Below, piece after piece: positions 40,682-50,406 of a stretch of 64,000 bases of DNA. The first letter of the stretch is position 1, and each line of letters opens with the position of its first letter. The notes under the pieces are model-generated. The model was not told the origin of the DNA. It ran no database searches and saw only the letters and a list, made by a program, of their open reading frames with translations. Location: assembly GCA_017545325.1 (NCBI GenBank), contig JAFWOX010000124.1, positions 6,592 through 70,591 of the forward strand, given 5' to 3'. Source of the stretch: Oscillospiraceae bacterium (GTDB lineage: Bacteria > Bacillota_A > Clostridia > Oscillospirales > Oscillospiraceae). The translations under genes and the position numbers were made by a program.

Positions 40682-42313
40682 TTACGCGGCGATGTCCGCG
40701 AACATGAAGTACCAGTAGCCGTAGGCGGAATGCCACATGCCGGTGATCTTGGCGCTCTGGAGATAGAAATCGGTGTAGTAGGCCACGGGGATGCAGCCGG
40801 CGGTATCCATCAGGATATCCTCAGCCCGGTGCAGGGCCGCGGAGCGCTCGTTCACATCCATGGTGGAGCGGGAAATATCGATGGCCGCATCGAAATCGGG
40901 GTTGTTGTACTTGCCGTCGTTATTGCCGTTGGAGGAGTACAGCAGCTCGATCATGTTGGAGGGGTCGGAGTAGTCGCCCACCCAGCCGTTCCGGGCAGCC
41001 ATGTAGTCGCCGGCCCGGCGCATGGGGGTAAAGGACGCCCATTCCACGATCTCCACGGAGAGGTCGATGCCGATCTGCTTCCAGGCCTCCTGCAGATACT
41101 CCGCCACCACCTTGTGGTAGCCAGAATCATTGGTGGAGTAGGTGATCTTCAGATCCAGGCTGTCGGCGCTGCCGCTGTAGCCGGCCTCCTGCATCAGCTT
41201 TTTGGCCTCTTCCAGGTTCGCGTTGTAATCGGAGCTGATGTAGGGCTTGCCGCCGTTGGCATGGTCATAGAAATCGCCGCCCGCGGGATCAGCCCAGCCG
41301 GGGCCCATGAAGTTGTAGGCCGCCACATAGGTGCCCTGCATGATGGTGCCGGCCACATACTCCCGGTCGATGGCGAGGCTCATGGCCTTGCGGACCCGGG
41401 CGTCGCTGAAGGGTTCCTTGGTGCAGTTCAGGTTCAGGTAGTAGGTGCCCAGGATGGGATCGATATGGAACTCCTTGTTGTTCATCAGGGAGGGGATCTC
41501 CTCGGTGGGCACGTCCTTGATGAAGAGGGCTTCGCCGGTCTGGTAGGCGCTGTAGGAGGCGTTGGAATCCTCAATGAGGAGCCACTTGATGCCGTCCAGC
41601 TTGATGGCGCTCTTGTTCCAGTAGTTGGGGTTCGCCTTGGTGAGGATGTGGCTGCCGGGCACCCACTCGGTGATCATGAAGGGGCCGTTGGACACATAGG
41701 TCTTGGGGTCCACCGCCCAGCCGTCGCCGTTCTTCTCCACGGTGGCGGGATTCACCGGGCTCAGGGTGGCGAAGGCGGCCAGGCTCTCAAAATAGGGGCA
41801 GGCGGCGCTGAGCTTCACCACGAAGGTGGTGTCGTCCGGAGCGGAAACGCCCAGGGCGGAGGGCTCCATCTCTCCGTTGAACACGGCGTCGAAGTTCTCC
41901 ACAGGCCACAGGACCGTGTCGGCATAGGGGGCCGCGGTGGCCGGATCCGCCACGCGCTGCCAGCTGTACACGAAGTCAGAGGCCTTGAAGGCGGAACCGT
42001 CGGACCACTTCAGGCCCTTCCGCAGGTGGAAAGTCCAGGTCAGGCCGTCCTCCGTATGCTCCCAGGTCTCGGCGCAGCCGGGGGCGATGGCGCCGTTCTG
42101 GTCCACGGTGAGCAGGCACTCGAAGGTGTGCAGCAGCATATTGCCGCCGTCCACGGCGCTGTTCAGCGCCGGATCCAGCGTCTCGGGGTCGGGACCCACC
42201 TGCACACTCAGGATCTTCTCCGCCTTCTCCTGCTTGCCGCCGTTGCCTCCGCAGGCGGACAGCACCAGGCAGATGACGAGGACGATCGCAATGACAGATG
42301 CGTACTTTTTCAT
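40682..42313 (-). CDS. oppA: Oligopeptide-type ABC transporter substrate-binding lipoprotein
   Basis: 543 aa, SBP family 5. Lipoprotein signal MKKYASVIAIVLVICLVLSAC with lipobox LSAC. Family features: PDPETLDPALN, TFHLRKGLKWSDGS near residue 95, and YVSNGPFMITEWVPGS. Captures peptides or a related ligand outside the membrane. Start at 42313 after GAGGAGGAAG. It is the last gene of oppB-C-D-F-A, with a partly paired hairpin in the 92-base gap after oppF, which may raise its message level over the membrane subunits. Confidence 0.93.
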   Translation of the reverse strand: MKKYASVIAIVLVICLVLSACGGNGGKQEKAEKILSVQVGPDPETLDPALNSAVDGGNMLLHTFECLLTVDQNGAIAPGCAETWEHTEDGLTWTFHLRKGLKWSDGSAFKASDFVYSWQRVADPATAAPYADTVLWPVENFDAVFNGEMEPSALGVSAPDDTTFVVKLSAACPYFESLAAFATLSPVNPATVEKNGDGWAVDPKTYVSNGPFMITEWVPGSHILTKANPNYWNKSAIKLDGIKWLLIEDSNASYSAYQTGEALFIKDVPTEEIPSLMNNKEFHIDPILGTYYLNLNCTKEPFSDARVRKAMSLAIDREYVAGTIMQGTYVAAYNFMGPGWADPAGGDFYDHANGGKPYISSDYNANLEEAKKLMQEAGYSGSADSLDLKITYSTNDSGYHKVVAEYLQEAWKQIGIDLSVEIVEWASFTPMRRAGDYMAARNGWVGDYSDPSNMIELLYSSNGNNDGKYNNPDFDAAIDISRSTMDVNERSAALHRAEDILMDTAGCIPVAYYTDFYLQSAKITGMWHSAYGYWYFMFADIAA

Positions 42314-42405
42314 TTTTCTTCCTCCTCTAAAAATTCCTCCGATGGATATATAAAATCCGCCTTCTCCTTTCCCGAGGGGGAAAACGGACTTTATCCGAAG
42401 ATGGC

Positions 42406-43470
42406 TCACTGCACCTTGTCCAGATGATGGCAGGCGCAGTAGTGTCCGCTGCCCACGCTCTTCCATTCCGGCTCCTGCTCGCCGCAGAGCTTGTCCGCAT
42501 ACGGGCAGCGGGTGCGGAAGCGGCAGCCCGAGGGCGGAGCCACGGGGCTGGGGATATCCCCCTGCAGGACGATGCGCTGGGAGTTCCGGCTGGTCTCCGG
42601 GTCCGCGATGGGAATGGCGGAGATCAGGCTCCGGGTATAGGGATGGCAGCTGTGGAAGGCGATCTCATTGCTGTCCCCCAGCTCCACCAGCTTGCCCAGA
42701 TACATGACGCCGATCCGGCGGGAGATATGCTTCACCACGCTGAGATCATGGGCGATGAACAGGTAGGTCAGGCCGAATTCATGCTGCAGATCCTCCAGCA
42801 TATTGATGACCTGGGCCTGGATGGATACGTCCAGGGCGGAGATAGGCTCGTCGCAGACGATAAACTCCGGATCCACGGCCAGGGCGCGGGCGATGCCCAC
42901 CCGCTGGCGCTGACCGCCGGAAAACTCATGGGGATAGCGGTTGGCATGCTCGGAATTCAGTCCCACCCGCTCCAGCATCCGGATGATCTTGTCCCGCCGT
43001 TCCTCCCGGGAGGAGGCCAGATGGTGAACGTCGATGGCTTCCCCCACGATATCCCCCACGGTCATGCGGGGGTCCAGGCTGGCATAGGGATCCTGGAAGA
43101 CGATCTGCATCTTCCGCCGATAGGGCAGCATGTTCGCGCTGACCCGCTTCCCGTATACGGGGTCTCCCCGGCTGTCCAGCTCGGGGTCCCCGTTCTCATC
43201 CCGCAGGGGCACGTCGCCGGAATCGAAGATGGTCTCGCCGTCGTAGATGATCCGCCCCGCGGTGGGCTCATAGAGCCGGAGCAGGGTCCGGCCGGTGGTG
43301 GTTTTGCCGCAGCCGGATTCGCCCACCAGGCCCAGGGTCTCCCCCTTGCGGATATAGAAGGAGACGTCGTCCACGGCCTTCACATAGGACTTCTTGAACA
43401 GTCCGCTTCCGGAGACGGGAAAATACTGCTTCAGGTTCTGGATCTCCACCAGCTTTTCCGCTTCTCCCAT
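42406..43470 (-). CDS. oppF: Oligopeptide-type ABC transporter ATPase
   Basis: 354 aa ATPase. Walker A GESGCGKTT, signature SGGQRQR, Walker B FIVCDEPISALD, and a C-terminal CxxCPYA-type extension (FRTRCPYADKLC) typical of OppF/DppF. Overlaps the stop of the oppD gene by one base. Confidence 0.94.
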   Translation of the reverse strand: MGEAEKLVEIQNLKQYFPVSGSGLFKKSYVKAVDDVSFYIRKGETLGLVGESGCGKTTTGRTLLRLYEPTAGRIIYDGETIFDSGDVPLRDENGDPELDSRGDPVYGKRVSANMLPYRRKMQIVFQDPYASLDPRMTVGDIVGEAIDVHHLASSREERRDKIIRMLERVGLNSEHANRYPHEFSGGQRQRVGIARALAVDPEFIVCDEPISALDVSIQAQVINMLEDLQHEFGLTYLFIAHDLSVVKHISRRIGVMYLGKLVELGDSNEIAFHSCHPYTRSLISAIPIADPETSRNSQRIVLQGDIPSPVAPPSGCRFRTRCPYADKLCGEQEPEWKSVGSGHYCACHHLDKVQ

Positions 43471-44474
43471 TAGCCCATCTCCTTCCCGCCGCCCAGGAAT
43501 TCAGCCTTGCTGTGCATCCAGCAGGCGGCATAATGGATATCGCTGAAATACGCGTAAGGAGGCATCTCCCGGAGGCAGATCTTCATGCACTGGGGACAGC
43601 GGGGGGCGAAGGGGCAGCCCGCCGGAGGATTCAGCATATCCACCGGGGTGCCCTCGATGGCCACCAGGCGCTTGGATTCCTTATCCCGGATATTGGGCAC
43701 GCTGCGCAGCAGGCCCTTGGTGTACTCATGCCGGGGACGGTAGAAGATATCGTCCGTGGATCCGCACTCCACCACCTTCCCCGCATACATCACCGCGATG
43801 CGGTCGCACATGGAGGATACGATGCCCAGGTCATGGGTGATGAGGATCACCGCCATGCCCAGCTTGTTCTTCAGCTCCATAATGAGCTCCAGGATCTGGG
43901 CCTGGATGGTCACGTCCAGGGCGGTGGTGGGTTCGTCCGCAATGAGCAGCTTGGGCTCGCAGGCCAGGGCCATGGCGATCATCACCCGCTGGCGCATGCC
44001 GCCGGAATGCTCATGGGGATACTGCTTCATGCGCTTCTCCGGCTCATTGATGCCCACCAGCCGCAGCAGCTCGACAGCCCGTTCCCGGGCCTCCGCTTTG
44101 CTCTTATCCGTGTGCAGCAGGATGGCCTCCATGATCTGATCCCCGATGGTATACACGGGGTTCAGGGAGGTCATGGGATCCTGGAAGATCATGGAGACTT
44201 CCTTGCCCCGGATCTTCCGCATCTCCTTTTCCGTGAGCTGCTCGATATGGTGGCCGTTGAACTCGACGGTGCCCCCGACGATCTTTCCGGGGGCGGGGGT
44301 GATGCCCATGATGCTGTAGGAGGTGACGCTCTTGCCGGAGCCGGATTCCCCCACGATCCCCAGAACCTCCCCCTCGTCCAGGTACATAGAGACGTCGTTC
44401 AGGGCCTTCACTTCCCCCGCGGGGGTGAAGAAGCTCAGCCGTTCATTCCTGATCTCGACCAGATGCTGGCTCAT
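43470..44474 (-). CDS. oppD: Oligopeptide-type ABC transporter ATPase
   Basis: 334 aa ATPase. Walker A GESGSGKS, signature SGGMRQR, Walker [13 protein letters not shown], and the C-terminal cysteine motif [12 protein letters not shown]. Lies 12 bases behind oppC. Confidence 0.94.
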   Translation of the reverse strand: MSQHLVEIRNERLSFFTPAGEVKALNDVSMYLDEGEVLGIVGESGSGKSVTSYSIMGITPAPGKIVGGTVEFNGHHIEQLTEKEMRKIRGKEVSMIFQDPMTSLNPVYTIGDQIMEAILLHTDKSKAEARERAVELLRLVGINEPEKRMKQYPHEHSGGMRQRVMIAMALACEPKLLIADEPTTALDVTIQAQILELIMELKNKLGMAVILITHDLGIVSSMCDRIAVMYAGKVVECGSTDDIFYRPRHEYTKGLLRSVPNIRDKESKRLVAIEGTPVDMLNPPAGCPFAPRCPQCMKICLREMPPYAYFSDIHYAACWMHSKAEFLGGGKEMG

Positions 44475-44486
44475 CCCGCTCCCTCC

Positions 44487-45527
44487 TTACTTCTTCATCT
44501 TGGGGTCGAAGGCGTCCCGGAGGCCGTCCCCGAACAGGTTGAAGCTCAGTATGATGAGGCTGATGAGCACAGCCGGGGCGATCAGCAGATAGGGGTAGGT
44601 GTTCATGCCGTTGATGGCGGTGCTGGCCAGGCTCCCCAGACTGGGCAGAGGCACCGCCACGCCCAGACCCAGGAAGGAAAGGTAGCTCTCCGTAAAAATG
44701 GAGGAGGGGATCTGGAGGGTGGTGGTGACGATCAGGGTGCCGATGCAGTTGGTGAGGAGGTGCTTCCGCACGATCCGGCCGGTGCCGGCGCCCAGAGCCC
44801 GGGCCGCGGTGACGTATTCGCTCTCCCGCAGGACCAGGACCTGACTGCGCACGATGCGGGCCATGCCTACCCAGTACAGCAGGGCAAAGACGATGAAGAT
44901 GCTCACCAGGTTGGGGCCTACCACGCCGATCCAGCGGAAGGCGGGCTGCTCGGACACCGCCTTCAGAGGCTCCTTCAGGGCAAAGGAGATCAGGACGATG
45001 AGCAGCACATCCGGGATGGTATAGATGATATCCACGATGCGCATCATGATGATATCCACCCAGCCGCCGAAGAAGGCGGCGATGGAGCCGTACAGAGCGC
45101 CGATGATCAGGATGATGGCGGCGGCCACCAGGCCGACGGTGAGGGAGATGCGGCTGCCCACCATGATCCGCACGGCGTAATCCCGGCCCAGCTTATCCGT
45201 TCCCAGGTAATGGGGGGTGAGCTTCTCCCCCGCCGCGATCCGCTCCTGCTCCGCCTGGGACCAGGTCATGGGGCGCAGATTCTCCGCCCCCTTCTGCTGC
45301 TGATCATAGGAATAGGGATAAAAGCTGGGCACGATGAAGGAAAAGAACATGATCACGATGATGACCACCAGGCTCACCATGGCCACCTTGTTCTTCACCA
45401 GCCGCCGCAGGCTGTCCTTCCAGAAGCTCACGGAGTCCCGCATGATGACGAGGCTCTGCTTTTCCTCCTCCGAGGCGGGCAGGAAATCCTCTGCCTTCAG
45501 CTGCAGCGACAACAGATTCTTGCTCAT
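44487..45527 (-). CDS. oppC: Oligopeptide-type ABC transporter permease
   Basis: 346 aa membrane subunit. N-terminal cytoplasmic stretch, first membrane helix near residue 45 (VAMVSLVVIIVIMFFSFIV), then the core with five further segments and the ATPase-contact loop REYVTAARALGAG. Twelve bases behind oppB. Confidence 0.93.
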   Translation of the reverse strand: MSKNLLSLQLKAEDFLPASEEEKQSLVIMRDSVSFWKDSLRRLVKNKVAMVSLVVIIVIMFFSFIVPSFYPYSYDQQQKGAENLRPMTWSQAEQERIAAGEKLTPHYLGTDKLGRDYAVRIMVGSRISLTVGLVAAAIILIIGALYGSIAAFFGGWVDIIMMRIVDIIYTIPDVLLIVLISFALKEPLKAVSEQPAFRWIGVVGPNLVSIFIVFALLYWVGMARIVRSQVLVLRESEYVTAARALGAGTGRIVRKHLLTNCIGTLIVTTTLQIPSSIFTESYLSFLGLGVAVPLPSLGSLASTAINGMNTYPYLLIAPAVLISLIILSFNLFGDGLRDAFDPKMKK

Positions 45528-45539
45528 TCCTCCGCCCCC

Positions 45540-46457
45540 TTACTTCAGATTGATCCTGGGGTCGATGATCTTGTAGACGATATCCACCAGGAAATTGATC
45601 AGGACCATCAGGGTGGCGAGGAAGATGGTGGTGCCCATGATCATCATATAGTCCCGGTTGGTGATGGAGCTGACGAACTCGCCCCCCAGGCCGGGAATGG
45701 TAAAGACCTTTTCAATGATGAAGGAGCCCGTGAGGGTATAGGCCATCATGGGACCCACATAGGTGACGATGGGAAGGATGGCGTTGCGCAGAGCATGCTT
45801 GAAGAGGCTGACGAGCTCCGAAACGCCCTTGGCCTTGGCGGTGCGCATGTAATCCTGCCCCAGCACATCCAGCATGGAGGAACGCATGAGCCGCACGATG
45901 TAGGCGGTGGGGTAGAAGGCCAGGGCAAAGACGGGCATGACGTAGTTCTTCCAGGTGGTCAGCCCCACGGTGGGGAACCAGTTCAGCTTCACCCCGAAGA
46001 AATACATGGAAAGGGAGCAGACCACGAAGCTGGGCACCGCGATGCCGATGGTGGCGATGACGATGATGGCGCTGTCCGATACCTTGCCCCGGTTCAGGGC
46101 GGCGATGCAGCCCACGGGGACGCCCACAATGAGGGCCACCAGCACCGAGATGCCGCCGATCCTGGCGGAGACGGGGAACTTGGTCATGATGATATCGATG
46201 ACCTCCCGGCCCCGCTGCTTCAGGGAGGGGCCGAAGTCCCCATGGAGGATGTTTTTCATGTAGGTGAGGTACTGCCTGAACAGAGGCTGATCCAAGCCGA
46301 ACTTGGCCTCCAGGGCCGCCTTGGCCTGGGGACTGATGGACTTCTCCGCCTCATAGGGCCCGCCGGGCACCGCGTTCATGAGGAAGAAGGTCAGTGTGGC
46401 CACGAGAAAGATGGTCAGGACTGCCATAAGCAGCCGCTTGATGATGTACCTTGTCAC
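45540..46457 (-). CDS. oppB: Oligopeptide-type ABC transporter permease
   Basis: 305 aa membrane subunit starting MTRYIIKRLLMAVLTIFLVA from GTG at 46457, with CGGAG eight bases upstream. The frame stays open further up, but those residues do not look like the family. Contact loop QDYMRTAKAKGVSE is present. First gene of the operon; promoter at 46594-46622. Confidence 0.92.
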   Translation of the reverse strand: MTRYIIKRLLMAVLTIFLVATLTFFLMNAVPGGPYEAEKSISPQAKAALEAKFGLDQPLFRQYLTYMKNILHGDFGPSLKQRGREVIDIIMTKFPVSARIGGISVLVALIVGVPVGCIAALNRGKVSDSAIIVIATIGIAVPSFVVCSLSMYFFGVKLNWFPTVGLTTWKNYVMPVFALAFYPTAYIVRLMRSSMLDVLGQDYMRTAKAKGVSELVSLFKHALRNAILPIVTYVGPMMAYTLTGSFIIEKVFTIPGLGGEFVSSITNRDYMMIMGTTIFLATLMVLINFLVDIVYKIIDPRINLK

Positions 46458-46982
46458 GCCGATGACTCCGTTTCTGCAAGCATGATGAACGCCGCTCCCA
46501 GGAAAAGATCGCTCCCCCAAAGGCACAGCGTCGGTCCGCGTTGTCTAAATGGGTGAATCGCTGATTGAATGAATATTTGAATGAATATATGCAATCTTAG
46601 CCTCTTTTCCCGGTCCTGTCAAGCTTTCCCCGCCTTTTGCCCCCCGGAAGCAGGGCAAAGATAAGCCGGCGGCTCTCGCCGCCGGCCAGGATCCGCTGCG
46701 TCTCTCCTGTTGTGGCAGTACTGAATCCATTCTGGCAGAACATCTTCGGGGAGGATGTGTCCCGGCAGCTTCAGAGACGGTGTTCGAAAGCTGTCTGGTG
46801 CGGCAGTTCACAGTCTTTTCCCCTCAAACCTTGAATAATACCTGGCGGAATCTGTTTTTTCGCGCCGCAGCGTAAGCGGGAATCCCCTTTTTCCATGAAC
46901 ACCCGCATCTGTATACCAGTTTATTAGCCATACTCAAATGAAAAACAGGAATCCCGGACAAGGTGATTCTCCTCCGCAGCCG
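46458..46982. other. Intergenic region between oppB and LysR gene
   Basis: About 525 bases without a credible gene. It contains the opp promoter: minus strand TTGACA (46617-46622), 17 bases, TAAGAT (46594-46599). A direct repeat TTGAATGAATAT lies in the opp leader (46565-46587). A 9-bp hairpin GCCGGCGGC/GCCGCCGGC lies at 46665-46686. The stretch 46690-46980 shows nothing clear. Confidence 0.65.
46594..46622 (-). promoter_or_regulatory. opp operon promoter
   Basis: TTGACA, 17-base spacer, TAAGAT on the minus strand. The predicted transcript has a leader of about 130 bases that begins in the TTGAATGAATAT repeats. Confidence 0.75.
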
Positions 46983-47909
46983 CTATTCCTTCCGCAGCCT
47001 GCGGACCATGTTCAGAAAGCGCTGAGCTTCCCGGCTGAGCTTCGCTTTATGCCAGGCGACAACGATATACTGGGGTTCTGCGGATATCAGCTCGTCTATC
47101 TGGTAATACCGCATTCTTACATTGGAGAGTGTGTTGACCATCTTGTTGCCAATGAAGAACCCTGTCCCGCTGCTCAGCGCCTGGAGCAGAGAGAGCATAT
47201 TGAACACAGGGCGAACCTGTTTCGGCGTAAACCCAAGCTTCTGACAGCCGTGCAAAGCCTTTTCCCGAACGATGTCTCCGGCTTTGTCGGATGTCAGGAT
47301 ATACAGCGGTTCTTCCTGCAGAAGCTCCGGGCGGATCGTGTCATAGGCAGCCTGGGCGCTGTTTTCCGCAACGACCAAATACAAGCCGATCGGCGCTACC
47401 CGCTCGTATTCCACTTCGCCCATCGCCGCTACCACAACCTCCTGGCAGATGGCTACATCAGACGTGGCAAACATCAGAGCTTCCTGGACCTGCGGCCATT
47501 CGCAGATCGTTTCCTGCACATCCACAGCCGGGTACTTGCGTCGATATGCGCTGACCAGATCCTTTAAGGGATCGTAATCCGTATTGAATTGATACGTGCT
47601 GGTGCACACGAGACGCAAAGTCAGATTCTGATTGGATATCTCACGAGCTTTGTCGATGGCGATTTCGATAGCCGCCATGGGTTTGCTGATGGAATCATAC
47701 AGATATTTGCCTTCCGGAGTCAGGGTAACCCCCCGATTATCCCGATAAAACAGCTGAATGCCCAGACTGTTTTCCAGACGGCGAAGCGTTTTACTTAACG
47801 CAGACTGAGAAATGTATAGGTTTTTGGCTGCTTCTGTCATATTCCTCTGCTCCGCAACGATGCGGAAGACTTCCAGCTGCTGGAATGTGATGTTTGCCAT
47901 ATTGAGCAT
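46983..47909 (-). CDS. LysR family transcriptional regulator
   Basis: About 308 aa. N-terminal winged helix-turn-helix (FQQLEVFRIVAEQRNMTEAA..ISQSALSKTLRRLE) and a C-terminal effector domain. Three nearby ATG codons are possible; 47909 has the best spacing (eight bases) to GGAGG, 47900 gives the usual MANITFQQLEVF. An extended -10 (TGGTATACT, 47956-47961 region) lies upstream. Divergent from the solute-binding lipoprotein gene, which it may control; opp is the other candidate. Confidence 0.92.
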   Translation of the reverse strand: MLNMANITFQQLEVFRIVAEQRNMTEAAKNLYISQSALSKTLRRLENSLGIQLFYRDNRGVTLTPEGKYLYDSISKPMAAIEIAIDKAREISNQNLTLRLVCTSTYQFNTDYDPLKDLVSAYRRKYPAVDVQETICEWPQVQEALMFATSDVAICQEVVVAAMGEVEYERVAPIGLYLVVAENSAQAAYDTIRPELLQEEPLYILTSDKAGDIVREKALHGCQKLGFTPKQVRPVFNMLSLLQALSSGTGFFIGNKMVNTLSNVRMRYYQIDELISAEPQYIVVAWHKAKLSREAQRFLNMVRRLRKE

Positions 47910-48429
47910 TCTCATTCCCTCCTCACCAAAACCTGCCGACTATGTTTCCAATGAAAGTATACCAAATAACGCGCCGGAAATGAAGAGGGATATGCGCAGA
48001 TGCTTCATGGAACAAAGGTGCAAGCCCAGACAAAACATGCCTGCAGGCAACAGAAAACCACCGTCGCTTCTGATCCAGGAACAAAGCGTTCCGAATGATC
48101 ACAGCGGGCTTTCCTTTCGGCGGGAAAACCGGAATCGACAGATATCCCGCGTTCAGTCTCCTCTCCGGCATCGCCTCATAATATATTAAGAATAATTTGC
48201 TCTTATTTTTCAGTTTAATTGATTTATTCGCTGCCATTTCCTGTACGAGAATGACATTTTCGGCTCTGAAATTCCATTATTGCAAGGCCAGAAAGCGATT
48301 CTCCGGGGGTTGAAGAATTGACTTTGCCCAGAGTCATGTCTAAACTAAAATTGAACGAATTGTTAAGATGCTGTTTTCACTAGCCCTAGAGCAAGAGCTT
48401 CGGAAAACTGCAGCGGAAAGGAGAATACA
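47910..48429. promoter_or_regulatory. Divergent control region, LysR gene / binding-protein gene
   Basis: About 520 bases with no good gene. Markedly AT-rich at 48180-48370. LysR promoter on the minus strand near 47956. Plus-strand promoter TTGACT (48318-48323), 17 bases, TAAACT (48341-48346) for the lipoprotein gene, with AAAGGAG before its start. Confidence 0.65.
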
Positions 48430-50238
48430 ATGAACAAACGAACACGAATGGCAGCTTCGGTTCTGATCCTCTGCTTGCTTGTCAGCTTGATGTACGGCTG
48501 CAGCGGAACTCCGAGCAGTTCAATTACCTCTTCCCCAGCTCCTGAGGTCACCTCCCCTGCCGCCAGCGCAACGGTGAAACCCACAGCCGAAGCCACGACA
48601 GCCCCCGCGGTCACCCCCGGGAAGGAGGATACGCCGCCGCCGACGGAGGAGCCTTCCCCTTACAATTTTGCCAAGGGGAAGTTTACGGTGAACAGCGATG
48701 GATTGCCCACCTCCCAATATGAGTATACCATGCCCCTCAGCACGACGGACGAAGTCTTCTCCTGGTGGACGACCTGCTGGGTCGCCCAGTACATCCCGGA
48801 AGAAGGCTACGGCAGCATGAATTTCCGCGCAGATATGATGAAGCTGACCGGCGTTAATCTGGAATGGGATATCTGCCCAGCCTCGACCCGTTCCCAGAAC
48901 TTCGCTGTATTGTTGGCCTCCGACGACCTGAGGGACATCAGCGCCAGCGCCTGGTCATTCTTCACGGGAACCGTGGAGGAGGGCCTGGAAGACCACTTCG
49001 CCAATCTTTATGATTACAGAGACTATATCCCCAACTACCTGTACCAGGTCTACGCCAAAAACGACGTGGACGTGACCTCCAGGATTCTCTATGACGACGA
49101 AACCATCATTGCGTTCTATTGCATCTATGCCGATCCGCTCCTGGTCGGCGGACTATTCACCCGGGAGGACTGGCTGCAAAAGCTCGGCATGACCGCCAAG
49201 GATATCGTCACCTACGAGGATACGGAGAACATGCTCATGGCTCTGAAGGTCGCGGGTTACTGCAACGGCGCAGGCGCTCTGCTGTTCTATAGCACATTGG
49301 AGCAGCAGCTTGGCTGCTTCTTCGCCGGTTTCGACACCTCTTTATATGTCTCTTCCCGCGATCTGCCGCTGTGCCGCGTTGTGGACGGCCAGGTACAGTT
49401 CACTCTTACCAATCAGGATGATTACGACGCGCTGAAGCTGGTGCGGGATTGGAGCGAAAAGGGACTCATCTATCCCACCCTGTTGGATCCCAACGACCAG
49501 AACGACAAGGTGACCAAGTACACCACCGGCGAGGTGGGTCTTTTCCATATGCAGCCCGGCGAAATCAAGGATTACGAGACAAACTCCACCGATCCTGATT
49601 GTAAGATCCGGGCGGTGACCCGCCCGGTGAAAAACAAGGGTGATATCCTGAAGTACGGGCAGAAGCCAAACCAGTTCCAGGCCGGTTCTTCCGTTATCAG
49701 CAAATCCTGCTCCAATATCCCCCTGGTCTGTACCTTCTGCGACTGGTGGTACAGCGATTCCGGCTCCTTCTATTTTAACTTCGGCAAAGAGGGCGAAGTC
49801 TGGGAATACAACGCGGACGGTGAGATCCAGCTGACGGATTTTTTGGTGAACAACCCAATGGGCATGTCCTGGGCGCTCTCTTTCTATGCCGGAAATGGGC
49901 TCACTGACCATGGTCTGCAGATCTTCACCCGCAAATATTTGTTCCCTGGGGGTGAAGAGATCCGCAATTCCCACTATGTGTGGCTGATTGACGGATATAA
50001 GGGTGAGTATGATTTCCCGGGCAGCGTAACCTACACGCCGGAAGAGGATGAGGAGCTGTCCAGGATCAGCGGAGATCTGGTCACCTATATCGCGGAAACC
50101 TTCATGTCCTTCTACGACGGTTCCAAACCGCTCGCTGAATGGAACAACTATCTGGACGCCGTAAGCAGCATGGGCCTTGACCGCTGTCGGGAAATCCGTC
50201 AGGCAGCCTACGAGCGGTTCATGGTACGCTTCCAGTAA
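48430..50238 (+). CDS. Extracellular solute-binding lipoprotein (family 1 type)
   Basis: 602 aa. Signal MNKRTRMAASVLILCLLVSL with lipobox MYGC, then a Pro/Thr/Ser-rich tether of about 60 residues. The mature part resembles large sugar-type binding proteins of Firmicutes (LplA/YtcQ kind), rich in Trp and Tyr. No ABC permease or ATPase lies next to it, so it is an orphan binding protein or a sensor. Start ATG after AAAGGAGAA. Lower GC than the opp genes. Confidence 0.85.
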   Translation: MNKRTRMAASVLILCLLVSLMYGCSGTPSSSITSSPAPEVTSPAASATVKPTAEATTAPAVTPGKEDTPPPTEEPSPYNFAKGKFTVNSDGLPTSQYEYTMPLSTTDEVFSWWTTCWVAQYIPEEGYGSMNFRADMMKLTGVNLEWDICPASTRSQNFAVLLASDDLRDISASAWSFFTGTVEEGLEDHFANLYDYRDYIPNYLYQVYAKNDVDVTSRILYDDETIIAFYCIYADPLLVGGLFTREDWLQKLGMTAKDIVTYEDTENMLMALKVAGYCNGAGALLFYSTLEQQLGCFFAGFDTSLYVSSRDLPLCRVVDGQVQFTLTNQDDYDALKLVRDWSEKGLIYPTLLDPNDQNDKVTKYTTGEVGLFHMQPGEIKDYETNSTDPDCKIRAVTRPVKNKGDILKYGQKPNQFQAGSSVISKSCSNIPLVCTFCDWWYSDSGSFYFNFGKEGEVWEYNADGEIQLTDFLVNNPMGMSWALSFYAGNGLTDHGLQIFTRKYLFPGGEEIRNSHYVWLIDGYKGEYDFPGSVTYTPEEDEELSRISGDLVTYIAETFMSFYDGSKPLAEWNNYLDAVSSMGLDRCREIRQAAYERFMVRFQ

Positions 50239-50291
50239 AGCCTCCCTGCGTGAACGCACAAAACAAGCGCAGAAACCCGCAATAATCCCGG

Positions 50292-50328
50292 ACCGCCGAC
50301 ACACCGGTCATCCCGCCGTGTCGGCGGT
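50292..50328. terminator. Hairpin behind the binding-protein gene
   Basis: ACCGCCGACAC pairs with GTGTCGGCGGT over a 15-base loop, followed by CTCTTCTCC on the plus strand. Confidence 0.6.
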
Positions 50329-50348
50329 CTCTTCTCCTGAACGTCAGA

Positions 50349-50390
50349 AACGGGCTGCCACACAATCGCAGCAGCCCGTTTCTTTTTTGT
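50349..50390 (+). terminator. Rho-independent terminator, convergent genes
   Basis: AACGGGCTGC pairs with GCAGCCCGTT; the plus strand continues TCTTTTTTGT. It also ends with TTTCTG on the minus strand, so it may serve both converging genes. Confidence 0.75.
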
Positions 50391-50406
50391 CAGGATCTTC
50401 AGAAGA

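Noticed and set aside
43512..46556. 1014-codon plus-strand frame over the opp operon
   Set aside because: Antisense shadow rich in His, Asp and Gly; the minus strand encodes four recognisable transporter subunits.
46565..46587. TTGAATGAATAT tandem as a CRISPR remnant
   Set aside because: Only two short copies with no spacers and no cas genes; no CRISPR array is seen anywhere in the window.
46545..46811. Minus-strand frame of 88 codons ahead of oppB
   Set aside because: Spans the opp promoter and a palindrome; no ribosome site or family likeness.
47812..48237. Short frames on both strands in the LysR-lipoprotein gap
   Set aside because: Overlap the LysR start and promoters; composition not protein-like.
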